Shown here: one piece after another, positions 8,114-17,280 of the stretch
Layout of the letters: every line of letters starts with the position of its first letter
Numbering within the stretch: position 1 is the first letter of the stretch
Origin: Pseudomonas fragi
GTDB lineage: Bacteria > Pseudomonadota > Gammaproteobacteria > Pseudomonadales > Pseudomonadaceae
Assembly (NCBI RefSeq): GCF_900105835.1
Contig: NZ_LT629783.1
Location: forward strand, 1,612,001-1,676,000
Direction: 5' to 3'
Length of the DNA stretch: 64,000 nt
Translations under genes and position numbers: made by a program
The notes under the pieces: model-generated
Told to the model about the DNA's origin: nothing
The model's database searches: none
Seen by the model: the letters and a program-made list of their open reading frames with translations, nothing else

Positions 8114-8638
8114 CTACCAAGTGAGTGTGACTTTCAACAGGTCGGCATACAGCCCGACCGGGGGGATCTGCTGCAAAGGTTCGATACGGCCGTACAACGG
8201 CAACTCCACCGAACCGCTATCGGGCACGGTGCCGCTGACAGGTACATCTACCAGCAAGGGAATTTGCCGGGCCGGGTCGCGGAACAGTCGATAAGGAATT
8301 TGCGGACCACCCGGGCCCAGAGCCAGGTAACGGACATCTGCGGTGCCACCATGCTGGCCACCGTCAATCTGAAGCTGGTAAGTGGTATCCGGGTTGCATT
8401 CCAGGCGCGGTAAACGCGGGTTTATCAGGGTGGCACCCAAGGGTGCCGAAGGGCCATCCAGCCGTGGGGCGCGGCCAAAATCGAGCAGGCCCAGGTAATC
8501 GCCACCCGCGTCACGGGTAATGCCTGCCAGTTGGCAGCCCCGCTCGACGATGACTCGCACCTGCACCTCGTACTGCGCCGACCAGGCACATGTACTGAAC
8601 AAGGAGCCAATGATGACTGTCCCTAGACGATGCTCCAC
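8114..8638 (-). CDS. Spore coat U domain pilin subunit (first of the operon)
   Basis: Secreted SCPU protein of about 174 aa. The ATG at 8644 abuts the Shine-Dalgarno AAGGGA, so the GTG at 8638 (7 nt from AAGGG) may be the true start. Signal peptide ends near STCAWSA. Features are the cysteines in VERGCQLAG and RLECNPD, the motif IDGGQHGGTADVRYLALG and the terminal strand YADLLKVTLTW. It is the promoter-proximal gene of the pilus operon and diverges from the LRR-kinase gene across about 200 bp. It is more divergent than the presumed major pilin and its role is unknown. Confidence 0.85.
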   Translation of the reverse strand: MEHRLGTVIIGSLFSTCAWSAQYEVQVRVIVERGCQLAGITRDAGGDYLGLLDFGRAPRLDGPSAPLGATLINPRLPRLECNPDTTYQLQIDGGQHGGTADVRYLALGPGGPQIPYRLFRDPARQIPLLVDVPVSGTVPDSGSVELPLYGRIEPLQQIPPVGLYADLLKVTLTW

Positions 8639-8838
8639 GATCATTCCCTTCGTGCTTTTATAAGTTAAAGGCTAGCAGTGAAGAAACATTCGTCCAATTA
8701 CGACCGTAATTAAACGAACTGATACCATTCATCACCAGCCGCTGCCGCTCTAGGCCGTGCAAAGGCTCGGCCTCGGGCCGATAAATGGCTATCATGCGCA
8801 ACACTTTTTGCCCCTGCCCACGAGTTCCGACCCTGCTT

Positions 8839-10149
8839 ATGGATACCCTCGCTAAACTGCGCGCCGGCCAACTGGCGGGCCTCAAACGTCTTGATCTGTC
8901 GTGCGGGCTGACCGAGTTCCCGGCCGAGATATTCCAGCTGGCCGACTCGCTGGAAATCCTCAATCTGAGCGGGAATGCTCTGAGCAGCCTGCCCGATGAC
9001 CTGCATCGCCTGACCCGTTTGCGCATCTTGTTTTGCTCGGACAACCAATTCACCGAGCTGCCGGCTTGCCTTGGGCAGTGTGCGCAACTGAGCATGATCG
9101 GCTTCAAGGCCAACCGCATCGAGCATGTGCCGGGCGAGGCACTGCCGCCCTTGCTGCGCTGGCTGATCCTGACCGACAACTGCATCGAGCAACTGCCCGA
9201 GGAACTGGGCCAGCGCCCGCTGCTGCAAAAGCTGATGCTGGCCGGGAACCGCTTGCAGCAACTGCCCGCCAGCATGGCCAACTGCGAGCGCCTCGAGTTG
9301 ATCCGCCTGGCCGCCAACCACTTCACCGAGTTGCCCGACACCCTGCTGTCACTGCCAGCCCTGAGCTGGCTGGCCTATGCCGGCAACCCGCTGCGTGAAG
9401 ATGCCAGTGCTCAGCGCGCGGCCGACAACACGCCGAATATTGCCTGGTCGCAGCTTACGCTTGGGCAAAAACTGGGCGAAGGTGCCTCGGGGGTCATTTA
9501 TCAGGCGCAGTGGAGCGCCCCTGGCCAGCCGGTGCAGTCGGTGGCGGTCAAGCTGTACAAGGGCAGCATCACCAGCGACGGCTCGCCGCTCAATGAAATG
9601 AACGCCTGCATCGCTGCGGGCCAGCACCCTAACCTGATCAAGGTACTGGGCCGCGTGGTTGGCGCCCCTGACGATCAAGCGGCGCTGGTGATGCAGTTGA
9701 TCGACCCGTCCTTTCTCAACCTGGCGGCCCTGCCCAGCTTTGAGACCTGCAGCCGTGACGTGTATGCCGACAGCACCCGTTTCACCGGTGACAGCGCCTT
9801 GCGCATCGCGCGTGGCATTGCCGCGGCGGCCGGCCACCTGCATGCACAGGGCATTTGCCACGGTGACTTGTACGCGCACAATATTTTGTTCAACGCCCGG
9901 GGTGATTGCCTGCTGGGGGATTTTGGCGCGGCGTGTTTCCATACCCTCGACGACAGCCCACAGAGCCGGGCGCTACAGCGCATCGAAGTGCGGGCATTCG
10001 GAATTTTGCTGGGGGAATTGCTGGAGCGGATCGACTCGGGCTTGAGTGATCGACAGCGCAGTGAGCTGCTGGGGTTGCAACAGCGCTGCATCCAGCCAGA
10101 CGTGCTGGCACGGCCGGGGTTTGCGCAGGTAATACGCTTGCTGAGCTAG
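8839..10149 (+). CDS. Leucine-rich repeat protein with C-terminal protein kinase domain
   Basis: 436-aa cytoplasmic protein starting at the ATG at 8839; an upstream in-frame extension to 8785 lacks family character. Residues about 10-185 hold at least seven leucine-rich repeats (LEILNLSGNALSSLPDDL, LIRLAANHFTELPDTL). A eukaryotic-like kinase domain fills the rest: glycine loop LGEGASGVIYQ near 208, VAIK lysine in VAVKLYKG, catalytic loop HGDLYAHN near 340 and DFG in LGDFGAA near 360. HGD replaces the usual HRD, so it is a non-RD kinase, but the catalytic D, N and DFG are intact. No phosphatase or substrate gene is adjacent. The combination suggests the repeats recruit a partner, whose identity cannot be seen. 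Confidence 0.9.
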   Translation: MDTLAKLRAGQLAGLKRLDLSCGLTEFPAEIFQLADSLEILNLSGNALSSLPDDLHRLTRLRILFCSDNQFTELPACLGQCAQLSMIGFKANRIEHVPGEALPPLLRWLILTDNCIEQLPEELGQRPLLQKLMLAGNRLQQLPASMANCERLELIRLAANHFTELPDTLLSLPALSWLAYAGNPLREDASAQRAADNTPNIAWSQLTLGQKLGEGASGVIYQAQWSAPGQPVQSVAVKLYKGSITSDGSPLNEMNACIAAGQHPNLIKVLGRVVGAPDDQAALVMQLIDPSFLNLAALPSFETCSRDVYADSTRFTGDSALRIARGIAAAAGHLHAQGICHGDLYAHNILFNARGDCLLGDFGAACFHTLDDSPQSRALQRIEVRAFGILLGELLERIDSGLSDRQRSELLGLQQRCIQPDVLARPGFAQVIRLLS

Positions 10150-10153
10150 GTCT

Positions 10154-10217
10154 GTAGCAGCTGCCGAGGAACGAGGCTGCGTCCGGCGACGCAGCCTCGT
10201 TCCTCGGCAGCTGCTAC
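10154..10217. repeat. Perfect 30-bp-arm palindrome (family A extragenic element)
   Basis: Two perfect 30-bp arms (10154-10183 and 10188-10217) around a 4-nt CGGC loop, between convergent genes. The outer sequence GTAGCAGCTGCCGA recurs at 14951 and 15097-15110, and in modified form at 20149. It may double as a bidirectional terminator, but there is no T-run. Confidence 0.9.
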
Positions 10218-10235
10218 GGGAGCCGGGTCGGTGGC

Positions 10236-10940
10236 TTATGCCAACGCCACAAACATGTCCTGCACGTCGTCCTGCTCTTCCAGCTTGGCCAAAAACTCTT
10301 GTACTTCGGCCATTTGCTCGTCGGTCAAACCGCTTACCGGATTCTTCGGCTGGTAGCCCAGTTTCGCCGATACCACAGTGAAACCCTGCTCCGGCAAGGC
10401 TTTTTGCACTGCGTCGAGGTCAGTCGGCTCGGTGATAAACAGGGTAGTGCCTTCTTCTTCGCCTTCTTCGAAATCCTGGGCGCCCGCTTCAATGGCGGCC
10501 ATCTCAGGATCGGCGTCCGGGGTGTCCGGCTTGGCCTCGATCATACCGACGTGGTTGAAGTCCCAGGCCACCGAACCCGAAGCACCCAGCTGGCCCTTGC
10601 GGAAGGCCACGCGGATTTCAGCCACGGTACGGTTGATGTTGTCGGTCAGGCACTCGATGATCAGCGGCACCTGATGCGGGGCGAAGCCCTCGTAAGTCAC
10701 GCGGTGGTATTGCACGGCCTCGGTACCGATACCGGCGCCCTTGTTGATCGCGCGCTTGATGGTGTCAGCCGGCATCGAGGCTTTTTTCGCCTGTTCATAG
10801 ACCAGGCGCAGGTGCGAGTTCATGTCAGGATCGGCGCCGTTGCGCGCAGCAACCGTCAATTCCTTGGCCAGCTTGCCAAAAATCTTGCCGCGGCTGTTGG
10901 CGGCGTCCGCTTTATGTTTAACCTTCCACTGTGCGCCCAT
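10236..10940 (-). CDS. YebC/PmpR family protein (TACO1-like)
   Basis: 234 aa, the YebC fold: the N-terminus [20 protein letters not shown] replaces the usual MAGHSKW, followed by [18 protein letters not shown] and [14 protein letters not shown]. Family members have been described as DNA-binding regulators (PmpR) and, more recently, as ribosome-associated factors relieving stalls at proline-rich sequences. Pseudomonads usually also have a ruvC-linked copy of about 248 aa. This shorter, unlinked form is probably the second paralogue. The gene is monocistronic, with the 30-bp-arm palindrome beyond its 3' end. Confidence 0.92.
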   Translation of the reverse strand: MGAQWKVKHKADAANSRGKIFGKLAKELTVAARNGADPDMNSHLRLVYEQAKKASMPADTIKRAINKGAGIGTEAVQYHRVTYEGFAPHQVPLIIECLTDNINRTVAEIRVAFRKGQLGASGSVAWDFNHVGMIEAKPDTPDADPEMAAIEAGAQDFEEGEEEGTTLFITEPTDLDAVQKALPEQGFTVVSAKLGYQPKNPVSGLTDEQMAEVQEFLAKLEEQDDVQDMFVALA

Positions 10941-11047
10941 TACTCACTCTCTCAATCTGGTGTGTCGCAGCCTGTCGGCCGTCGAATGGGCGCAAGTTTA
11001 ACCGGCCAGAAGTCGGCAATCGACCAAAAAATCCAATCAGTCCCTGC

Positions 11048-12439
11048 TTAGCCCTTGTCAGCCTTGCCCGCCGCTGCGGCAAACCTGGCCAGGCGCACGT
11101 CCAGATGCCGGGGCCGACGACCATGATCCTCGGCCCGTTCCTTGCGCCTGATGGCATTGCGCACCATCAGCGAGCCCAGGTAGCGAATCGGCTCTGGCGG
11201 AAAATACCCCAGCGGTCCGTTGACCAGCGGCGAACGTGTCCAGTCATTGGCCTGCCCCTGCACCAGCGAAGAAAGGATCTGACCACCCATATGGCAAGGC
11301 CCTACGCCACTGCCCGAGTAGCCAAAGCCATAAAACACATTACCGTGGCTGCTCAACTGACCGAAAAAAGGCAAACCCGTGACAGACCGATCTGAAGGCC
11401 CGTTCCAGGTCGCCTCCACCCCTACCCCGGCAAAGGCCGGAAAAAACTGCGTCAGGCTTTTGCCCAGCAATCCGGCGTAGGGCGACGGCTGATCGAACAC
11501 CGGCAACATGCGGCCACCGTAGGCAAAGGTATTGCCGCCCTTGCCCAGCATGATTCGCCCGTCCGGGGTGTTGTGGTAGTAGTGCACGAAAATTCTCGAA
11601 TCGAGCACCGTGACGCCGCTGGTCAGGCCGATTTCCTGCAACAGGTCGGGGCGCGGTTCGGTGATCAGCATGTCGCTGGAAACAATCGCCACACTGCGCT
11701 CGAACTGCGGGAAGGCCCGGGCCATCCAGGCATTCATGGCCAGCACCACACGGTCGGCGCGAATGCTGCCGGCCGGGGTGCGGATCAGCGCCGGGGCGCC
11801 CTCCTCCAACCCGGTCATAGGCGTGCTTTCGTAAATCCTCACCCCCAGCTGCAGCGCCACCCGCCGTAACCCGCGCACCAGTTTGCCCGGCTGCACACTG
11901 GCCGCCGCCGGAGAAAACCAGCCCTCCCTGTGCAGGGCCGATCCGGCCCGGCGCTGTAGATCTTCAACCGGCAACTTGCTGAACGAGTTGATGGACTGCC
12001 GCGCCAGCGCCGCAATCACGCTGTCGGTCGAACCGACCTGGGCCTGATTGGTCGCGGTATACAACGTGCCATCGAGGCGGTAGTCGGCATCCACCCCATA
12101 CTGCTTACAGAACGCACCAATCGCATAAATGCTCTGCTCCGAGGCCTTGACCAGCCGCACCGCCTCCTCCACCCCGAACAGGCGTTCAAGGGTGAAGTAC
12201 TTGGCCGACCACGACAGCGCGCAGCCGCCATTGCGCCCGCTGGCACCTGCACCGCAAATGTCGGCTTCAATCAGCACCACATCCAGTTCAGGGCTTTGCT
12301 CCTTGAGCATGATTGCGGTCCATAACCCGGTATAACCGCCCCCCACAATGCACACCTGGGCACGCGTCTCACCCGCCAGCGCATCGCAGGGTGCTTCATT
12401 TTCCAGGGCCAGTGCCTGTTCCAGCCAAAAAGGTCGCAT
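11048..12439 (-). CDS. FAD-dependent oxidoreductase, putative aminophosphonate oxidoreductase
   Basis: 463-aa DAO-family flavoenzyme. The dinucleotide-binding motif VCIVGGGYTGLWTAIMLKE lies at about residues 28-46, followed by EADICGAGASGRNGG. The C-terminal FAD segment is VTGLPFFGQ with FYGFGYSGSGVG. It fits the roughly 460-aa group of oxidoreductases repeatedly found in 2-aminoethylphosphonate clusters (TIGR03329 as I recall). These are proposed to deaminate AEP or N-methylated AEP oxidatively to phosphonoacetaldehyde. Here it sits 15 bp behind an OPA-type transporter gene, in the same locus as phnWX. It could therefore feed PhnX in parallel with PhnW. The substrate is inference. Confidence 0.83.
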   Translation of the reverse strand: MRPFWLEQALALENEAPCDALAGETRAQVCIVGGGYTGLWTAIMLKEQSPELDVVLIEADICGAGASGRNGGCALSWSAKYFTLERLFGVEEAVRLVKASEQSIYAIGAFCKQYGVDADYRLDGTLYTATNQAQVGSTDSVIAALARQSINSFSKLPVEDLQRRAGSALHREGWFSPAAASVQPGKLVRGLRRVALQLGVRIYESTPMTGLEEGAPALIRTPAGSIRADRVVLAMNAWMARAFPQFERSVAIVSSDMLITEPRPDLLQEIGLTSGVTVLDSRIFVHYYHNTPDGRIMLGKGGNTFAYGGRMLPVFDQPSPYAGLLGKSLTQFFPAFAGVGVEATWNGPSDRSVTGLPFFGQLSSHGNVFYGFGYSGSGVGPCHMGGQILSSLVQGQANDWTRSPLVNGPLGYFPPEPIRYLGSLMVRNAIRRKERAEDHGRRPRHLDVRLARFAAAAGKADKG

Positions 12440-12454
12440 GGATCATTCTCCTGC

Positions 12455-13780
12455 TCAGGTGCGTAAAGGCTTGATCAGCAATGGATGGTTGGGCACAAAC
12501 GGGCACGCAGCCTTGAGCCCCGCAGGTCGGCTATTCCAATGGGGTATCAGCACCAGCGAAGAAAACAGCGCGCAGCAGGCAAACACGATAAACACCGTGA
12601 CCGTATCGAAATAGCCCGGCAACAGACCACCCAGAATCGCCCCGACCGAACCGCAGCCATTGACGAACCCCGCCGCCGTAGCTCCGGCCTTGGCGGTGCC
12701 AAAATCAATTGCAGCCGCGCCGCTGATCATCGAGTCCGGCCCGTACAGGGTCAGGCCCATGACAAACAGCAAGGCCACCACCAGTGCCACGCTGCCTGAA
12801 TGCAATGCCCCCATAAAGAACGCGAGGGAAATGGTCAGCGCCAGCAGACTCAAAATGCAGGCCGGCATACGCCGGGCGCCGAAAAGCTTATCGGACGCCA
12901 GACCGATCATGATCGGCCCCAGCAACCCCGCCAGCTCAAAGGCCGTAGGAATAATCGCAGCGCCGACCTTGCCCACCTGCGGCATTTGCTCGAACACGAT
13001 CACCGGGCCCCACAACAGAATCGCGTAGCGCGCCGGCTTGAGCATGAAATACGCCAGCCCCAGGGTCAGCACCGTGCGATTGCGCATGATCTCGCGCAGC
13101 GGCGCCCAGATGCTGATACGTTTTTCGGCAGCGATTTCCTCAGCGCTCATGTCGGGCTCTGGCTCGACGGCGGGCAGGCCGACATCTTGCGGCGTATTGC
13201 GCTGGAAGATAAAGAACAGCACCGCCACCAGCGCCACCACCGCCGCGCTGGAAATAAACGCCGCATGCCAGCTGCCGATCAGCGTATACGCCCACCACCC
13301 GGCAAAAGGCGAAGCCACCAGCCCGCCAAAGGCGTAGCACGAACTCCACAGCCCCAGCACCCGGCCACGTTGCTGCGCAGGGAAAAAGCTGCCGATGTTT
13401 TTGCACAACCCCGACCAGCCGGTGGATTGCGCCAGGCCCTGGATCAGCATGCAGGTGGCAAAGATCGGCAAGGTGGCGTAGGTACCCATGACCAGCGCGG
13501 CCAGCGCCGAAATGATCAAGCCACCCAGCACCACAACCCGCGGGCCAAAGCGATCGGCGAGGATGCCCCAGGTAAATTGCCCTACGGCATAAGCGGCAAG
13601 GTAGATAGCGTCGAGGTTGGCCATCGCCATCTTGTCGAGATGAAAGTTGGGGTCTTCACCGATGCCCAGCTTGGCAACGGAGAATGCCTTGCGAGTGAAG
13701 TAAAAGGCCGCGTAGGCCAACCAGGTGATGGCAAAAATCTGCACGCGCCAACGCTTGATGGTGGCATAGGAGTTGTTCAT
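12455..13780 (-). CDS. MFS transporter of the organophosphate:phosphate antiporter type, putative phosphonate importer
   Basis: 441-aa inner-membrane protein with twelve predicted membrane segments. It has GlpT/UhpT/UhpC-like features: an N-terminal WLAYAAFYFTRKAFSVAK, DAIYLAAYAVGQFTWGILAD with the MFS loop motif DRFGPR, and RGRVLGLWSSCYAFGG. Relatives import phosphorylated compounds in exchange for phosphate. Because it forms a two-gene operon with the aminophosphonate-type oxidoreductase and no ABC phosphonate importer is nearby, it is the best candidate for 2-aminoethylphosphonate uptake. MFS-type AEP transporters have been described in Pseudomonas. Specificity is inferred from context. 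Confidence 0.85.
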   Translation of the reverse strand: MNNSYATIKRWRVQIFAITWLAYAAFYFTRKAFSVAKLGIGEDPNFHLDKMAMANLDAIYLAAYAVGQFTWGILADRFGPRVVVLGGLIISALAALVMGTYATLPIFATCMLIQGLAQSTGWSGLCKNIGSFFPAQQRGRVLGLWSSCYAFGGLVASPFAGWWAYTLIGSWHAAFISSAAVVALVAVLFFIFQRNTPQDVGLPAVEPEPDMSAEEIAAEKRISIWAPLREIMRNRTVLTLGLAYFMLKPARYAILLWGPVIVFEQMPQVGKVGAAIIPTAFELAGLLGPIMIGLASDKLFGARRMPACILSLLALTISLAFFMGALHSGSVALVVALLFVMGLTLYGPDSMISGAAAIDFGTAKAGATAAGFVNGCGSVGAILGGLLPGYFDTVTVFIVFACCALFSSLVLIPHWNSRPAGLKAACPFVPNHPLLIKPLRT

Positions 13781-14018
13781 GTCGGGTCTGACCTCAGAGG
13801 TGGAATGTGCCGGCAGAATCAGAAAAGAACGCCTGTTTTTTTATTGTGTTGAGCACTTCAATACCGCCCTTCAGACAAGGACCGTATTTGCCAGACACAC
13901 CGTGAGCTGCCCGTTGTTATTCGAGTTCGCAGTTGCACACCGATGTGTCACGACCCGCCGCTATCGAGGACATAACGGCGGGCTGAGGTCGATCAAAGCA
14001 ATTACTGACTAATAGGTA

Positions 14019-14028
14019 AAATCGATTT
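14019..14028. promoter_or_regulatory. Candidate LysR-type binding palindrome
   Basis: Perfect 10-bp palindrome AAATCGATTT, 42 bp upstream of the LysR start in the divergent region shared with the transporter operon. The position fits an autoregulatory LysR site, but the motif is short. Confidence 0.3.
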
Positions 14029-14070
14029 ATCGTATTTCAATCATAAGCTCAGCTTGTAAGAGGCAATCCG

Positions 14071-14940
14071 ATGTCGGTTTCTCATGCGCAGTTGAAGGCT
14101 TTTCACGCCGTTGCCGTTCATGGCAGTTTCACCCGCGCGGCCGAGCGCTTGTTTTTGAGCCAGCCGGCCATCTCCGACCAGGTCAGAAAGCTTGAGGAGC
14201 GCTTCGGGGTGCTGCTGTTCCATCGCAACAAACGCTCGGTACGCCTGACCGACCTGGGCGAGCGCCTGCTGAGCATCACCCAGCGCCTGTTCGGGGTGCA
14301 GGCCGAAGCTCAGGAATTACTGCAGGACTCCCAGGCCCTGCAAACCGGCAGCCTGATCCTGGCGGTGGATGCCCCGGTGCATGTGTTGCCGCAAATTGCC
14401 CGTTTTTGCCAGCGCTACCCCGGGATCACGGTAAAAATCGAAACTGGCAACACCGACGAATGCCTGGCGCGGCTGTTCAACTACCAGGCGGACCTGGCCC
14501 TGTTGGGGCGTGACGTAAATGATGAACGCCTGCTCAGCGTGCCCTTGCGCAGCGACCCGATGGTGGCCTTTGTGGCCCGAACGCACCCTTGGGCCAGTCG
14601 CAACGCAATTTGCCTGGCCGATCTGGATGACACGCCTTTGGTACTGCGCGAAGTGGGCTCCGTGACCCGGCAAACCCTGGAAGAAGAAATGAGCCAGGCC
14701 GGCTTGCGCATCCGCGCCGCGATCCAGGTGGAAGGCCGCGAAGCGGCGCGTGAAGCGGTGGTGGTCGGGATTGGTGTGGGCGTAGTCTCGGCAGCCGAGT
14801 TCGGTTCTGATTCGCGGGTCTGCGCACTGCCCATTACCGATTGCACAAGGCGCCTGACCGAAACCCTGGTATGCCTGCAAGAACAGAGTTCGCGGCGGGT
14901 GGTGGCGACATTTCTGGAGATTGTGCGCGCGGATTTGTGA
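14071..14940 (+). CDS. LysR family regulator, AEP catabolism-associated (transporter/oxidoreductase side)
   Basis: 289-aa LysR-type regulator. An N-terminal helix-turn-helix spans residues 3-62 (AVAVHGSFTRAAERLFLSQP), followed by a periplasmic-binding-protein-like effector domain with TGSLILAVDAP and VVVGIGVGVVSAAEFG. It is divergently transcribed from the transporter-oxidoreductase operon, the usual layout for a LysR activator and its target. It is clearly similar to the LysR next to phnW (shared FTRAA.RLF.SQPA and RYPGITV), so the two are probably paralogues of the aminoethylphosphonate-associated LysR group. Aminoethylphosphonate or a breakdown product is the expected inducer, by inference. 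Confidence 0.88.
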   Translation: MSVSHAQLKAFHAVAVHGSFTRAAERLFLSQPAISDQVRKLEERFGVLLFHRNKRSVRLTDLGERLLSITQRLFGVQAEAQELLQDSQALQTGSLILAVDAPVHVLPQIARFCQRYPGITVKIETGNTDECLARLFNYQADLALLGRDVNDERLLSVPLRSDPMVAFVARTHPWASRNAICLADLDDTPLVLREVGSVTRQTLEEEMSQAGLRIRAAIQVEGREAAREAVVVGIGVGVVSAAEFGSDSRVCALPITDCTRRLTETLVCLQEQSSRRVVATFLEIVRADL

Positions 14941-14950
14941 CACAACATCC

Positions 14951-15110
14951 GTAGCAGCTGCCGAAGGAACGAGGCTGCGTCCGGCGTGATGCGGCACCCC
15001 GACGAAGCCGTCGTAAACCCTGAGAGCCGGTTTTAACTGGCACACCGCAGTGTCTGATTTCGCGACGGCTGCGCCGCCGGACGCAGCCTCGTTCCTTCGG
15101 CAGCTGCTAC
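14951..15110. repeat. Family A composite inverted-repeat element, copy 1
   Basis: 160-bp element with perfect 36-bp terminal arms (14951-14986 and 15075-15110) around an 88-bp core. The core (TAAACCCTGAGAGCCGG, TTTTAACTGGCACACCG) recurs inverted in the element at 20149-20294. It lies between the two convergent LysR genes. No open frame in it looks coding. Confidence 0.88.
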
Positions 15111-15125
15111 GGACTTTCTCAGTGG

Positions 15126-15983
15126 CTACACCGCCAACTCCATAAACGCCTTGATCAACCGCAGCTCGGCACGTCGCTCCATACAGCCGAGCATATGCAG
15201 GTTGACCAACCCCGCGCCATTGATGGGTACCGCTCGCACTCGGGGGTCAGGGCTGACCTCCACCGACGACACAATCCCCACCCCCAACTGCGCTGCCACC
15301 GCTTCGGTTACGGCCTCCCGGCTGTCCAGCTCCAGCAGCACCCGCGGGTTGATACTCGCCTGCTCACAGGCGCTGTCGAAAGTTCGACGGGTAATCGAAG
15401 ACGGTTCACGCAACACCATGATCACCTGATCCAGTTGCGCAATTGCAATGCCATCCGGCAAGGCCAGCCACGGGTGGTTGGCGGGCACCAGGGCGCAAAT
15501 CCGCGATTCGTTGAGGGCACGCAGGGTCAGGCCCTTGCGCGGTTCCACTTCAGTCAGCACCGCCACGTCAACGTGCTCCGACAGCAAGGCTGCCAGGGTT
15601 TCCTGGGCATTGCCCAGGCGCAGGTTCACGGTAATCCCCGGGTAGCGTGCGCGCAGGCTCGCCAGCATCGGCATCACCAGGTGCGGGCCATCCGCCGCCA
15701 CCTCCAGGCGCCCGGTCAGCAACTGGCGATTGGCCTCAAGCATCACCTGCGCCTCATCCACCAAACCAAACATGGCCCGGGTGATGGCGGCCAGCCGCGT
15801 GCCTTCTTCGGTCAGTTCCACCCGCCGCGCAGTGCGCCGCAACAAGGTGATCTGGTAGTGCTCTTCAAGCGCCTTGACATGCCCGGTCACCGCCGGCTGG
15901 CTGATAAACAGCCGGGCCGCCGCCCGGGTAAAACTGCCCTTCCGGGCAACCGCATCAAACGCGCGGAGCTGGAATAAATTCAT
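15126..15983 (-). CDS. LysR family regulator, AEP catabolism-associated (phnWX side)
   Basis: 285-aa LysR-type regulator when started at the ATG at 15983, which begins at the family N-terminus MNLFQLRAFDAVARKG; a longer frame to 16019 adds unrelated residues. Helix-turn-helix SFTRAAARLFISQPAVTGHV, then an effector domain with TGRLEVAADGP and AAQLGVGIVSSVEVS. It diverges from phnW across 115 bp, which is the classic arrangement for control of phnWX. It resembles the other LysR at 14071 and falls in the group recalled as aminoethylphosphonate catabolism-associated LysR regulators. Confidence 0.9.
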   Translation of the reverse strand: MNLFQLRAFDAVARKGSFTRAAARLFISQPAVTGHVKALEEHYQITLLRRTARRVELTEEGTRLAAITRAMFGLVDEAQVMLEANRQLLTGRLEVAADGPHLVMPMLASLRARYPGITVNLRLGNAQETLAALLSEHVDVAVLTEVEPRKGLTLRALNESRICALVPANHPWLALPDGIAIAQLDQVIMVLREPSSITRRTFDSACEQASINPRVLLELDSREAVTEAVAAQLGVGIVSSVEVSPDPRVRAVPINGAGLVNLHMLGCMERRAELRLIKAFMELAV

Positions 15984-16028
15984 ATCTATAAGCCTCACTG
16001 ATGGCAGGCATAACAACAAACAATTTGA

Positions 16029-16038
16029 TTGATATCAA
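16029..16038. promoter_or_regulatory. Candidate LysR binding palindrome before phnW
   Basis: Perfect palindrome TTGATATCAA in the 115-bp divergent region between the LysR gene and phnW, 61 bp before the phnW start. Location fits a LysR operator, but specificity is not shown. Confidence 0.35.
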
Positions 16039-16098
16039 CACAAACTGCAATTTATGCCCTGTATCCAGTAGCCATCCAATGCTTGTGAGGAAACCAGA

Positions 16099-17208
16099 AT
16101 GAGTACTGCCGCGCCGATCCTGCTGACCCCTGGCCCACTGACAACCTCGGCGCGTACCCGCCAGGCGATGATGGTCGACTGGGGCTCATGGGATGACAGC
16201 TTCAACCAGCTGACTGCCAGCCTGTGCGAGCAACTGCTGGCCATTATCAACGGCGCCGACAGCCATCATTGCGTGCCCCTGCAAGGCAGCGGCACTTTTG
16301 CCGTCGAAGCCGCCATCGGCACCCTGGTGCCTCGCGATGGCCATGTCCTGGTACTGATCAACGGCGCCTACGGCAAACGCCTGGCGAAAATCTGCGACGT
16401 GCTGGGCCGTCGTTTCAGCACGTTTGAAACCGCCGAAGACGAACCCACCACCGCGGCCGACGTCGACCGTCTGCTGCAGGCCGACCCGAGCATCAGCCAT
16501 GTGGCGTTGATCCATTGCGAAACCAGCACCGGCATCCTTAACCCGCTGCCTGAAATTTCCGCTGTTATTGCCAGCCACGGTAAACGTTTGATTATCGACG
16601 CCATGAGTTCTTTCGGTGCCCTGCCCATCGACGCGCAGCAAGTGCCTTTTGATGCACTGATCGCCGCGTCCGGCAAATGCCTTGAGGGTGTACCCGGCAT
16701 GGGCTTTGTGTTCGCCCGCAAAGAAGCGCTGGCCAACGCCGCCGGCAACAGCCATTCACTGGCAATGGACCTGCACGATCAACACACTTATATGGCCAAA
16801 ACCGGGCAATGGCGCTTTACCCCGCCCACCCATGTGGTCGCGGCCTTGCACGAAGCCCTGCTGCAATACAACGAAGAAGGCGGCTTGCCTGCCCGTCACC
16901 AGCGTTACGCCAACAACTGCCAGGCGCTGCTCGACGGCATGGCCGCACTGGGTATCCGCAGTTTTTTACCAGAAGCCATCCAGGCACCGATCATCGTCAC
17001 CTTCCATGCGCCAAAAGACCCGCGCTACCAGTTCAAGGCGTTCTACGAACGGGTCAAGGCCAAGGGTTTCATCCTGTACCCGGGCAAATTGACCCAGGTC
17101 GAAACCTTCCGTGTGGGCTGCATCGGTCACGTCAACCAGGCCGAGATGCAGGCTGCCGTGAATGCCGTAGGCCGGGTGCTGCAGGAGATGGAAGTCTTCG
17201 ATATCTGA
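16099..17208 (+). CDS. phnW: 2-aminoethylphosphonate--pyruvate transaminase
   Basis: 369-aa PLP enzyme (fold type I, class V aminotransferase) that converts 2-aminoethylphosphonate and pyruvate to phosphonoacetaldehyde and alanine, in the cytoplasm. Typical N-terminus [19 protein letters not shown] with DWGSWD. The PLP-binding lysine is near residue 193 in [14 protein letters not shown], and [14 protein letters not shown] holds the cofactor aspartate. The C-terminal [20 protein letters not shown] is diagnostic. Length is normal. phnX follows after 72 bp on the same strand, giving the two-step hydrolytic pathway. Control by the divergent LysR is likely. Confidence 0.97.
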   Translation: MSTAAPILLTPGPLTTSARTRQAMMVDWGSWDDSFNQLTASLCEQLLAIINGADSHHCVPLQGSGTFAVEAAIGTLVPRDGHVLVLINGAYGKRLAKICDVLGRRFSTFETAEDEPTTAADVDRLLQADPSISHVALIHCETSTGILNPLPEISAVIASHGKRLIIDAMSSFGALPIDAQQVPFDALIAASGKCLEGVPGMGFVFARKEALANAAGNSHSLAMDLHDQHTYMAKTGQWRFTPPTHVVAALHEALLQYNEEGGLPARHQRYANNCQALLDGMAALGIRSFLPEAIQAPIIVTFHAPKDPRYQFKAFYERVKAKGFILYPGKLTQVETFRVGCIGHVNQAEMQAAVNAVGRVLQEMEVFDI

Positions 17209-17280
17209 TGGTGTAAGTGCTGGTTAAAACACCCCCTATTATTTCGCGCGGCACCGCCCGCTCTTACAGGATTCTCTGAC

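Noticed and set aside
14951..15110. Family A element as an intact insertion sequence
   Set aside because: It is too short and has no transposase frame.
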